A DNA stretch of 6,829 bases. It comes from an uncultured Chlorobiaceae bacterium. GTDB lineage: Bacteria > Bacteroidota > Chlorobiia > Chlorobiales > Chlorobiaceae. A model generated the notes under the pieces. That model saw nothing but the letters and a program-made list of their open reading frames with translations, had not been told where the DNA came from and searched no databases. Both the position numbers and the translations under genes were made by a program. Shown here piece after piece: positions 1 to 6,754 of this stretch (its first letter is position 1; the number at the start of each line of letters is the position of its first letter). The DNA lies in assembly GCA_903838095.1 (NCBI GenBank), contig CAILXE010000335.1, positions 1-6,829 on the forward strand, written 5' to 3'.

Positions 1-185
1 ACGGATATCTGCTCCCTCCAGGGGATATTGAGGGGATGACAGAAAAAGCACTTCTTCTTCTTTCAGACCATAACCACTGGCGCGAGTGTTCCGAGGCCTC
101 TGTTCTCCAGGCAAAGCGATACGAGACCGCCTTGCTTGTTGAACAGTATGAAGCTTTTTATACGAGGCTTCTGGATGGGGTATAG
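1..185 (+). CDS. bshA: C-terminal end of a family-4 glycosyltransferase, probably BshA (N-acetyl-alpha-D-glucosaminyl L-malate synthase), 5' truncated
   Basis: Only the last 60 codons are present, read in the frame beginning at base 3 and ending at TAG 183-185. The visible protein begins GYLLPPGDIEGMTEKAL and ends VEQYEAFYTRLLDGV. This matches the end of BshA-type GT4 enzymes: a glycine-rich turn, then a P-x-GD-x-E/x-x-M segment after the nucleotide-sugar site, then a long helix with a QYE-x-x-Y motif near the C-terminus. By family knowledge BshA transfers GlcNAc from UDP-GlcNAc to L-malate in the cytoplasm, the first step of bacillithiol synthesis; green sulfur bacteria make an N-methylated form. 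The catalytic part lies outside the window, so another GT4 glycosyltransferase cannot be excluded. The gene converges on mreB, with 20 nt between the stop codons. Confidence 0.72.
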   Translation, partial: GYLLPPGDIEGMTEKALLLLSDHNHWRECSEASVLQAKRYETALLVEQYEAFYTRLLDGV

Positions 186-205
186 CTGGCTCTGAGTTCC
201 CCCGG

Positions 206-1234
206 TCAGTAATGTTTCGTCGTCAAAAGGACGGATCGGTATTTCTCAAGGTTTTCGAGTACCTCCCCCGTGCCTCTGGCAACAGCAGTCAAAGGATCTT
301 CGCTGATATGGACAGCCAGTTTCGTCTCCTCATTGATCCTTTTATCAATTCCTTTGATAAGCGATCCGCCCCCGGCGAGAAAGAGCCCGCGGTCAAGAAT
401 ATCAGCAGAGAGTTCCGGTTTTGTTACCTCAAGGCTTTTTTTGATCGATGTGATGATCTGGCTGATCGGAGTGGCAATGGCTTCACGGATGGTGGCTGAG
501 TTGACCTCCCGCTCTTCAGGCAGAGCTGTGACAAGATTTCGGCCTCTGACCATCAGTGTCATCTCTTTATCCAGTTTGTAGGCTGAGGCAATCTTTATCT
601 TGACGTCCTCGGCAGTACGTTCACCGATGGCGAGGTTGTAAGCTTTGCGGAAGTGGCGGACTATAGCGTTTGTAATATCGGTGCCGGCGACACGAAGAGA
701 TTCGCCTGATGCAATGCCTCCAAGAGAAATAACGGCAATTTCTGTCGTTCCTCCTCCGATATCGACAATCATATTGCCCATTGGTTCTTTAACATCAAGT
801 CCGATTCCAATAGCCGCAGCCATTGGCTCTGTGACCAGATAGACCTCTCTGGCGCCAACATGTTCAGCAGAGTCACGCACCGCCCTTTTTTCTACTTCGG
901 TAATGCCTGAAGGAATACCAATAACCATTCGGCGAATACCAAATGAAAACTGCGTTTTGGTTTTGTTGATCAATCCCTTGATCAGCTCTTCAGTTGCCTC
1001 GTAGTCAGCAATGACACCATTCGCCAAAGGCCGGATAGTGACAATGCCTGGGTGGGTTTTTTCATGCATAAGAAGGGCTTCGTGCCCTATAGCCACAATT
1101 TTTCCTGTATTTCGTTCTCGGGCGACAATCGAAGGTTCATTTAATACTACACCCTTTCCCCGGATAAAAATCAAAGTGTTTGCTGTACCGAGATCAATGG
1201 CGATATCCCTGAACAGATTATTGAAAAAGCTCAT
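206..1234 (-). CDS. mreB: Rod-shape-determining protein MreB (bacterial actin)
   Basis: This is a full-length 342-residue MreB, the usual size. It polymerises with ATP into membrane-bound filaments that guide lateral cell-wall synthesis. Residues 1-10 (MSFFNNLFRD) form a short amphipathic N-terminus of the kind that inserts into the membrane. The actin-fold signatures follow in order: phosphate-1 loop DIAIDLGTANT at 10-20, TEPMAAAIG at 135-143, phosphate-2 loop VDIGGGTTE at 157-165, and the adenosine motif LAGGGSLIKGID at 286-297. I chose ATG 1234-1232 because homology starts exactly there. The frame is open back to GTG 1435, but those 67 residues resemble no MreB and would give an oversized protein. 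No SD is evident before the ATG. mreC and mreD, often directly downstream, are not here: the DNA beyond the stop is bshA on the other strand, so mreB is the last gene on its transcript. Confidence 0.97.
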   Translation of the reverse strand: MSFFNNLFRDIAIDLGTANTLIFIRGKGVVLNEPSIVARERNTGKIVAIGHEALLMHEKTHPGIVTIRPLANGVIADYEATEELIKGLINKTKTQFSFGIRRMVIGIPSGITEVEKRAVRDSAEHVGAREVYLVTEPMAAAIGIGLDVKEPMGNMIVDIGGGTTEIAVISLGGIASGESLRVAGTDITNAIVRHFRKAYNLAIGERTAEDVKIKIASAYKLDKEMTLMVRGRNLVTALPEEREVNSATIREAIATPISQIITSIKKSLEVTKPELSADILDRGLFLAGGGSLIKGIDKRINEETKLAVHISEDPLTAVARGTGEVLENLEKYRSVLLTTKHY

Positions 1235-1268
1235 GTTAACATGGTTCGTTAGGCTATAGTCATAGTGG

Positions 1269-1302
1269 CTTGGAATGGAGCGGATTGAGGCTATATTCCA
1301 AG
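1269..1302. repeat. Perfect 8-bp inverted repeat in the mreB leader
   Basis: The arms CTTGGAAT (1269-1276) and ATTCCAAG (1295-1302) are exact reverse complements, separated by 18 nt. The inner arm ends 34 nt upstream of the mreB start codon. The arrangement could be a protein-binding operator (arm centres 26 bp apart) or a leader hairpin in the mreB mRNA. An exact 8-bp match at this spacing has a modest chance of arising at random in a region this size, so function is only a suggestion. Confidence 0.3.
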
Positions 1303-1438
1303 GTTTAAACTGAACCCATAAGGTAGTTAATGGAACTTTTTTTTCAAATGAAAAGAGGCCAATACAGCCATGTTTTTTTGCTGATTTTTTGTTTTCAGTC
1401 TGTGAAGCCGAATTTCGATAATCGTAGCCATTCACTAA

Positions 1439-1466
1439 ATTATTCTACAGTTGTCGCTTCTCTCAA
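1439..1466 (-). promoter_or_regulatory. Candidate sigma-70-like promoter for mreB
   Basis: On the minus strand, TTGAGA (complement of 1461-1466; 5 of 6 to TTGACA) is followed after 16 nt by AATAAT (complement of 1439-1444; 5 of 6 to TATAAT). Transcription would begin near 1432 and leave a leader of almost 200 nt before the mreB ATG. A weaker alternative closer to the gene is TTGAAA (complement of 1342-1347), 16 nt, TACCTT (complement of 1320-1325). Both are by-eye matches. Confidence 0.35.
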
Positions 1467-1478
1467 ATAATCCATAAT
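1451..1478 (+). promoter_or_regulatory. Candidate sigma-70-like promoter for hisD-queA
   Basis: TTGTCG (1451-1456; 4 of 6 to TTGACA), a 16-nt spacer, then CATAAT (1473-1478; 5 of 6 to TATAAT). The predicted start point is near 1485, only about 3 nt before the GTG start of hisD, so the message would be leaderless or nearly so. That agrees with the lack of an SD there. The element overlaps the opposed mreB promoter candidate. It is a by-eye match only. Confidence 0.33.
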
Positions 1479-1487
1479 CAGTTAAAA

Positions 1488-2774
1488 GTGTTACACGTTT
1501 ATTCTTTTGCTGAAGAGCGTTCAGCCCTGAAAAAGCAATTAAGCAGGAGCGTTACCTTTGATCTTTCTGTCCATTCTGCGGTTGATGAGATTCTGCAGCA
1601 AGTCCGCCAGCAGGGAGATCGTGCAGTGCTGGACTATACCGAACGGTTTCAGGGTATCCGGTTGTCGACAATGCAGGTTTCTCCCGATGCCATAGATGAG
1701 GCATACAGAAATGCAGATCCCGCTTTTCTTGCCGTGCTTGAAGAGGCGTATGCCAATATTGTCCGGTTTCATCAGCATGAAGTGGAAAAAAGTTTTTTTT
1801 ATGAAGCTGATGGTGGTGTGGTGCTTGGTCAGCGGGTGACTCCCATGGAAAAAGCGATGCTCTATGTGCCGGGAGGAAAGGCTTCTTATCCGTCATCACT
1901 GCTGATGAATGCAGCACCGGCGAAAGTCGCCGGGGTAAAAGATATTTTTATAACCACTCCCTGTGATGCTTCAGGCGAAGTCAGTGCCAATATTCTTGCC
2001 GCTGCGGCGGTTGCCGGTATCCATTCAGTCTACAAGCTTGGTGGCGCCCAGGCAATAGCCGCTTTTGCTTATGGAACGGAAACTATTCCAAAGGTTGATA
2101 TCATTACCGGCCCTGGAAATAAATACGTTGCGCTTGCCAAAAAGCAGGTATTTGGTCACGTTGCTATTGACAGTATCGCGGGTCCATCTGAAGTTGTTAT
2201 TATTGCGGATGAATCGGCCAATCCTGACTTTATCGTGCTTGATATGTTTGCACAGGCTGAACATGATCCTGATGCCTCTGCGGTATTGATCACCAATTCT
2301 GAGCAGTTGGCAGCGAAAGTAAGGGATTGTGCCGAAGCTCGTTTGGCCTCAATGCTTCGGCGAGACATTATCAGCACCTCTCTGCGGAATAACGGAGCCA
2401 TTGTTCTTGTCCGGTCGCTTGAAGAGGCCTGTGAGGTTTCTGATATGATCGCTCCTGAACATCTGGAACTTCATGTCGATCATCCCTGGGATATTCTTCC
2501 CTTTCTTCACCATGCCGGCGCTATTTTTATGGGGGGATACTCTTGCGAAACTGTTGGTGATTATTACGCGGGCCCAAACCATACGTTGCCAACAAGTGGT
2601 ACGGCCCGGTTTTTTTCGCCACTTTCTGTCCGTGACTTTGTCAAGCATACGTCGATTATCTCCTATTCAAAACATCAGTTGTCTCGTTGTGGGGAAAAAA
2701 TTGCTGCTTTTGCAGATCATGAAGGGCTTCAGGCTCATGCCGAGGCTATCAGGGAAAGATTGAAAACGTTATGA
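1488..2774 (+). CDS. hisD: Histidinol dehydrogenase
   Basis: This 428-residue protein catalyses the last two steps of histidine synthesis, oxidising L-histidinol through the aldehyde to L-histidine with two NAD+; it is a cytoplasmic, zinc-dependent homodimer. Family hallmarks are present: [15 protein letters not shown] at 183-197, [10 protein letters not shown] at 206-215, IDSIAGPSE at 227-235 and FAQAEHDP at 254-261. By alignment to E. coli HisD (434 residues) the zinc ligands are Gln256, His259, Asp358 and His417, and the catalytic acid/base pair is Glu324-His325 in APEHLELH. All are intact. The start is GTG 1488. No ATG, GTG or TTG occurs in frame between it and the upstream TAG at 1425, and the first in-frame ATG comes only at residue 62. 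No SD is visible. The stop overlaps the queA start as ATGA. No other his gene is nearby, so hisD sits apart from any his operon. Confidence 0.97.
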   Translation: MLHVYSFAEERSALKKQLSRSVTFDLSVHSAVDEILQQVRQQGDRAVLDYTERFQGIRLSTMQVSPDAIDEAYRNADPAFLAVLEEAYANIVRFHQHEVEKSFFYEADGGVVLGQRVTPMEKAMLYVPGGKASYPSSLLMNAAPAKVAGVKDIFITTPCDASGEVSANILAAAAVAGIHSVYKLGGAQAIAAFAYGTETIPKVDIITGPGNKYVALAKKQVFGHVAIDSIAGPSEVVIIADESANPDFIVLDMFAQAEHDPDASAVLITNSEQLAAKVRDCAEARLASMLRRDIISTSLRNNGAIVLVRSLEEACEVSDMIAPEHLELHVDHPWDILPFLHHAGAIFMGGYSCETVGDYYAGPNHTLPTSGTARFFSPLSVRDFVKHTSIISYSKHQLSRCGEKIAAFADHEGLQAHAEAIRERLKTL

Positions 2775-3796
2775 GAGTCGATGATTTTGATTACCCTCTT
2801 GTTGAGGAAAAGATAGCTAAATATCCGCCTTTGGAGCGTGGTTCAACTCGTCTTCTGGCAATGGATCGCAGCTCTGGTCGTATAACACATACGTCTTATG
2901 CCGGCATAGATGCTTTTCTTCAAAAAGGCGATCTGCTTGTCATAAACAATACAAAGGTTGTTTCGGCACGAATGTTTGCCGTAAAGTCTACCGGCGCAAA
3001 GATTGAGTTGATGCTGCTGGAAAAACACAGGGAGCCGCAAAGCATGGTTCTCTATCGCGGAAGGCTGAAGAAGGGCGATAGACTTCAGGCTCATGGTCAT
3101 GAATTGCTCGTTGTTGATATTGTGAATGACGGGATTGCCCGCATTGAGATGCAGAACGGGGGAGTGTTGGCAAGCCTTTTTGAACAGTTTGGAGATGTGC
3201 CGATTCCTCCATATTTAAAAAGAAATGCGGAAGAGATAGATCGGGAACGATACCAGACGGTGTTTGCCGAATTACCGGGTTCTGTGGCAGCTCCTACTGC
3301 ATCGCTGAACATGACTCCGGAGATTATCAATAAAATAACCAATAAGGGTATTGAGATTGCAACACTCGCTTTGCATGTCGGTCTTGGTACATTTCTGCCC
3401 ATTCGGGTGGAGTCGTTTCAGGAACATGTCATGCACCGTGAGTTTTACTCTATTCCGTCAGAAAGCGTTGAAAAAATTAACAAGGTAAAAGCCTCAGGAG
3501 GCAGGGTTATTGCTGTTGGCACCACCGTTACGAGAGCGCTTGAACATGCGGGGGAGCATCTTCAGAATTTTTCTGGACAAGATTCGTTAACCGGTGAAGC
3601 TGATATTTTTATCTATCCCGGTTATCAGTTCAGGATCATTGATGCGCTTCTGACGAACTTTCATGCTCCTCGTTCAACCGTATTAATGCTTACGGCAGCT
3701 TATGCAGGCACTGATAACCTGCGTCATGCCTACAGGGAAGCGCTTGAACATGGATATTTATTTCTCAGTTACGGAGACAGCATGCTGATTTGTTAA
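2771..3796 (+). CDS. queA: S-adenosylmethionine:tRNA ribosyltransferase-isomerase QueA
   Basis: A 341-residue full-length QueA. The enzyme moves the ribosyl group of AdoMet onto 7-aminomethyl-7-deazaguanine at tRNA position 34, giving epoxyqueuosine in the tRNAs for His, Asp, Asn and Tyr. Supporting features are the N-terminus [20 protein letters not shown] at 58-67, PIPPYLKR at 144-151, [20 protein letters not shown] at 158-177, [12 protein letters not shown] at 201-212, [10 protein letters not shown] at 249-258, IFIYPGY at 279-285, TNFHAPRST at 295-303 and [15 protein letters not shown] at 326-340. One oddity: where most family members read AGLHFT after GSVAAPT, this protein reads ASLNMT (177-182), changing a glycine, a histidine and a phenylalanine. 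The rest of the motif set is intact, so I still expect a working enzyme. Translation starts inside the hisD stop (ATGA), so it is probably coupled to hisD; a weak AGGGA lies about 15 nt upstream. Confidence 0.96.
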   Translation: MRVDDFDYPLVEEKIAKYPPLERGSTRLLAMDRSSGRITHTSYAGIDAFLQKGDLLVINNTKVVSARMFAVKSTGAKIELMLLEKHREPQSMVLYRGRLKKGDRLQAHGHELLVVDIVNDGIARIEMQNGGVLASLFEQFGDVPIPPYLKRNAEEIDRERYQTVFAELPGSVAAPTASLNMTPEIINKITNKGIEIATLALHVGLGTFLPIRVESFQEHVMHREFYSIPSESVEKINKVKASGGRVIAVGTTVTRALEHAGEHLQNFSGQDSLTGEADIFIYPGYQFRIIDALLTNFHAPRSTVLMLTAAYAGTDNLRHAYREALEHGYLFLSYGDSMLIC

Positions 3797-4026
3797 ATCG
3801 TTGTGTTGAATAATCTTTGTTTTGTAATTTCTTCCTTATAGAAATTGGTGGCATTAGTGTTTTGCCTGAAAAACTGAGGCGTCAAAGGGGTTTTGAAGAG
3901 GCCGATTCTTTTTTTTAAAAGGCGGTTATGGTATTATTAAATGCACTGCTTATTGCCTGACGGAAGGCTGGATGTACCATCATTTTTTTTGCTCGGCATA
4001 TTTGTTTCACCCAACCCATAAACAAT
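3797..4026. other. Intergenic region between queA and acnB
   Basis: I see no convincing gene or RNA here. It has two T8 tracts. The first (3909-3916) is followed directly by AAAA, so it folds only a weak T/A stem. The second (3983-3990) follows a 4-bp stem GATG/CATC (3971-3974 with 3978-3981) and another 4-bp stem GCCT/AGGC (3955-3968). These could together be a leaky terminator or attenuator ahead of acnB. A short frame from TTG 3817 to TAA 3917-3919 encodes 33 residues including VLPEKLRRQRGFEEADSFF, but it has no SD and resembles nothing I know. I could not settle on a promoter for acnB; TATTAT at 3932-3937 is a possible -10 without a good -35. Confidence 0.45.
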
Positions 4027-4033
4027 AGGGAGA
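4027..4033 (+). promoter_or_regulatory. Shine-Dalgarno site of acnB
   Basis: AGGGAGA lies 8 nt before the acnB ATG at 4042. It is the only clear ribosome-binding site among the starts in this window. It fixes the acnB start and suggests strong independent initiation. Confidence 0.75.
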
Positions 4034-4041
4034 TTGACTTT

Positions 4042-6612
4042 ATGAGTCTTGTAGACCAATATCGTGCGCATACCGAAGAGCGTGCGAAACTTAACATTCC
4101 ACCGTTACCTTTAACCGCTGAACAGGCGCGCTCACTTGTTGGACTGCTTCAACAGGAGGCTGTAGAGGAAAAGGAATATCTGCTTGAGTTATTCATTGAG
4201 CATATCAGTCCGGGTGTTGATGATGCCGCCTTTGAAAAAGCAGCATTTCTGGATGGTATTCTTAAAGGAGAGGTATCCTGTTCGGTGATCAGTAATACAG
4301 AAGCGGTCAGAATTCTTGGCACGATGCTTGGTGGTTATAATGTCAAGCCTTTAGTGGATGCGCTCAGTCATAATGATCCGTCAATATGCAGCGAGGCTGC
4401 GGCGATGTTAAAAAAGACTCTTCTGGTTTATGATCTTTTTGATGCCGTGGTAGAACTTTCGAAAATCAACCATTATGCAGCAGAGGTACTCAAATCGTGG
4501 GCAGAGGCTGAGTGGTTTACCTCAAAGCCACTTCTTCCAGAAAAAATGACACTGACGGTTTTCAAGGTGCCAGGTGAAACCAATACCGACGATCTTTCGC
4601 CAGCAAGCGAGGCATTTACCCGCAGTGATATTCCGCTTCATGCCCGTTGTATGCTTGGTGCGAAAATTGCCAATCCGATTCAAACAATTGCCAACCTGAA
4701 AACGAAAGGCTACCCCCTTGCCTATGTCGGTGATGTTGTGGGTACAGGATCAAGCCGAAAATCAGGAATCAACTCGGTTCAGTGGCATATTGGCAATGAC
4801 ATCCCTGCTGTGCCGAATAAACGAACCGCTGGTGTTATAATCGGAAGTATCATTGCCCCGATTTTTTTTAATACAGCCGAGGATTCTGGTGCGCTGCCGA
4901 TTCAGGCTGATGTGGCTGCTCTGGAAATGGGTGATGTCATTGATGTTGATTTGTCCAACGGAACAATCGTGAAGAATGGCGAAGTTGTTTCCCGTTTTGA
5001 GCTTGCTCCAAATACCATTGAAGATGAGGTGCGTGCCGGTGGGCGTATTCCCCTGATTATCGGAAGGACGCTGACCAGAAAGGCAAGAAAAGTGCTGGGT
5101 CTTGGTGCGGATAATTATTTTCTCAGTCCCGATCAGCCAGAGGACACCGGAAAAGGTTATACGCTTGCCCAGAAAATGATAGGTAAAGCTTGTGGACTTT
5201 CCGGAGTCCGTCCTGGTATGTACGTTGAGCCTGAGACACTGACGGTTGGTTCGCAGGACACGACTGGAGCAATGACGCGTGATGAGGTTAAGGAGTTTGC
5301 TGCGTTGAGCTTCAGTGCCGATCTCGTGATGCAAAGTTTTTGTCATACATCGGCCTATCCGAAACCAACTGATGTAAAGCTGCACAGAAGCCTGCCATAT
5401 TTTATCATGAGCAGGGGTGGTGTTGCTCTTAAACCTGGTGATGGGGTGATTCATACCTGGTTGAATCGTATGGTGCTGCCTGATACGCTTGGTACCGGCG
5501 CTGATTCCCATACACGTTTTCCTGTTGGTATTTCTTTTCCTGCGGGGTCTGGTCTTGTAGCTTTTGCCGGTGTTACCGGAACTATGCCGCTCAATGTGCC
5601 GGAGTCGGTGCTTGTTCGTTTTACGGGTGAGTTGCAGAAGGGGATTACCCTGCGCGATCTGGTTAATGCGATTCCTTATGTGGCCATCAAACGCGGATTG
5701 CTGACCGTAGAAAAGAAAGGCAAAAAGAATGTTTTTGCCGGACGAATTCTTGAAATTGAGGGTTTGCCGAAACTCAAGGTCGAACAGGCCTTTGAACTCA
5801 GTGATGCATCTGCAGAACGGAGTGCAGCGGCCTGTACAGTGCGACTGGATAAAGAGCCTGTCATTGAATATCTCAGCTCCAATGTTAAACTGCTTGAGCA
5901 GATGATTGAGGATGGATATGGCAATCCTGATACCTTGCAACGTCGAATAGGCAAGATGCAGGAGTGGCTTGACAATCCTGTTCTTCTGGCTCCAGATGCT
6001 GATGCCGAGTACGCCGCAGTTATTGAGATTGATATGGGAAAAATTACAGAACCGATTCTTGCCTGCCCCAATGATCCTGACGATGTCAAGACGCTCAGCG
6101 AGGTGCTTGTTGATGACAAAACTCCGAAAGTCATTGATGAGGTTTTTGTTGGAAGCTGCATGACAAATATTGGTCATTTCCGGGCTCTCGGTGAAATTTT
6201 AAGAAATAAAGGGGCTGTGCCGGTCAAACTCTGGATTGTGCCTCCTACAAAGATGGACATGAAAAAACTCATTGAGGAGGGCTATTATTCAGTTTTTGGT
6301 GCATCAGGAGCCCGGATTGAACAACCAGGATGTTCTCTTTGTATGGGTAATCAGGCAAGAGTAGCTGATAATGCTGTGGTTTTTTCAACAAGCACAAGGA
6401 ATTTTGATAACCGGCTGGGAGATGGCGCGCAGGTCTATCTTGGTTCGGCGGAGCTTGCGGCAGTATGCGCTCTTCTTGGTCATTTGCCGAACAAGGATGA
6501 ATATATGGAGATTTTCAGCCGGTATCTTTCTGGTGGTCAGGAAGAAGGCATTTATCAATACCTCAACTTCCATGAGCTTGAAAAAGCTGAATTAGAGTTG
6601 CTTGTTGAATAA
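4042..6612 (+). CDS. acnB: Aconitate hydratase B (bifunctional aconitase / 2-methylisocitrate dehydratase)
   Basis: An 856-residue AcnB-type aconitase, close to E. coli AcnB (865). It interconverts citrate and isocitrate through cis-aconitate with a [4Fe-4S] cluster in the cytoplasm; in green sulfur bacteria this step belongs to the reductive TCA cycle. Domain order is the B-type order: a HEAT-like helical domain (about 1-160), then the swivel domain moved to the front (about 167-350, with [16 protein letters not shown] at 173-188 and [16 protein letters not shown] at 234-249), then the three catalytic domains. Cluster ligands are Cys706 in [11 protein letters not shown] and Cys764/Cys767 in [31 protein letters not shown] (487-504) is also conserved. 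Compared with my memory of E. coli AcnB, the swivel lacks a loop of about ten residues near 205-212 and the extreme C-terminal tail is shorter. E. coli apo-AcnB also binds mRNA; whether this one does is unknown. An SD and a terminator suggest a single-gene unit. Confidence 0.98.
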   Translation: MSLVDQYRAHTEERAKLNIPPLPLTAEQARSLVGLLQQEAVEEKEYLLELFIEHISPGVDDAAFEKAAFLDGILKGEVSCSVISNTEAVRILGTMLGGYNVKPLVDALSHNDPSICSEAAAMLKKTLLVYDLFDAVVELSKINHYAAEVLKSWAEAEWFTSKPLLPEKMTLTVFKVPGETNTDDLSPASEAFTRSDIPLHARCMLGAKIANPIQTIANLKTKGYPLAYVGDVVGTGSSRKSGINSVQWHIGNDIPAVPNKRTAGVIIGSIIAPIFFNTAEDSGALPIQADVAALEMGDVIDVDLSNGTIVKNGEVVSRFELAPNTIEDEVRAGGRIPLIIGRTLTRKARKVLGLGADNYFLSPDQPEDTGKGYTLAQKMIGKACGLSGVRPGMYVEPETLTVGSQDTTGAMTRDEVKEFAALSFSADLVMQSFCHTSAYPKPTDVKLHRSLPYFIMSRGGVALKPGDGVIHTWLNRMVLPDTLGTGADSHTRFPVGISFPAGSGLVAFAGVTGTMPLNVPESVLVRFTGELQKGITLRDLVNAIPYVAIKRGLLTVEKKGKKNVFAGRILEIEGLPKLKVEQAFELSDASAERSAAACTVRLDKEPVIEYLSSNVKLLEQMIEDGYGNPDTLQRRIGKMQEWLDNPVLLAPDADAEYAAVIEIDMGKITEPILACPNDPDDVKTLSEVLVDDKTPKVIDEVFVGSCMTNIGHFRALGEILRNKGAVPVKLWIVPPTKMDMKKLIEEGYYSVFGASGARIEQPGCSLCMGNQARVADNAVVFSTSTRNFDNRLGDGAQVYLGSAELAAVCALLGHLPNKDEYMEIFSRYLSGGQEEGIYQYLNFHELEKAELELLVE

Positions 6613-6665
6613 AAAAATCATTTATTAAGGAAGGGATGTGGAAATTTTTTGCATATTCCGCCTTG

Positions 6666-6698
6666 CAGTAGGCTTTTGAAAAGTCTCTGTTTTTTTTT
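6666..6698 (+). terminator. Intrinsic terminator after acnB
   Basis: Outer stem CAG/CTG (6666-6668 with 6687-6689), a bulged T at 6669, inner stem AGGCTTT/AAAGTCT (6670-6676 with 6680-6686, one G-T pair) and a TGA loop, followed at once by nine T (6690-6698). A ten-pair hairpin with a T tract is the classic Rho-independent layout. It sits 54 nt past the acnB stop and separates acnB from the lipoprotein gene. Confidence 0.85.
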
Positions 6699-6754
6699 AT
6701 TATTCGAGAGCTGATGAAGCTGTCAATTATCAAACAACAAAAATAATCATAGCA

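Larger units (their letters stand above)
1235..1487. promoter_or_regulatory. Divergent intergenic control region between mreB and hisD
   Basis: These 253 nt separate the start codons of mreB (leftward) and hisD (rightward). The region is AT-rich, with T8, T7 and T6 tracts between about 1337 and 1390. I see two opposed sigma-70-like promoter candidates near 1439-1478 and an inverted repeat at 1269-1302, each listed separately. No RNA gene or recognisable riboswitch is visible. On the minus strand the mreB frame continues without a stop up to GTG 1435-1433. I treat this as an untranslated leader, because the derived peptide lacks MreB similarity and its start sits at or before the predicted transcript start. 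Confidence 0.6.

Noticed and set aside
1786..1800. A6-G-T8 run in hisD as a programmed slippage or frameshift site
   Set aside because: The frame is intact through it (K-S-F-F-Y) and continues into conserved HisD sequence. It could cause sequencing error but shows no sign of recoding.
3787..3799. GATTT-GTT-AAATC hairpin over the queA stop codon as a terminator
   Set aside because: The stem is only five mostly A-T pairs and no T tract follows directly.
3877..3916. TCAAA-GGGGT-TTTGA stem upstream of the first T8 tract as a queA terminator
   Set aside because: The stem is five weak pairs and ends more than ten nucleotides before the T tract, so it does not fit the intrinsic terminator layout.
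4762..6177. A 471-codon open frame on the minus strand inside acnB
   Set aside because: It is antisense to a fully conserved aconitase, its product resembles no known family to me, and the acnB codons explain the lack of stops.
6637..6672. An 11-codon frame (ATG TGG to TAG) preceded by AAGGAAGGG
   Set aside because: The purine tract almost abuts the ATG, leaving too little spacing, and the frame runs into the terminator hairpin. It is most likely chance.
6720..6754. A sigma-70 promoter directly before the lipoprotein gene (TGTCAA and AATAAT)
   Set aside because: The spacing is about 15 nt and the -35 match is poor; in AT-rich DNA such matches are common, so I did not list it.
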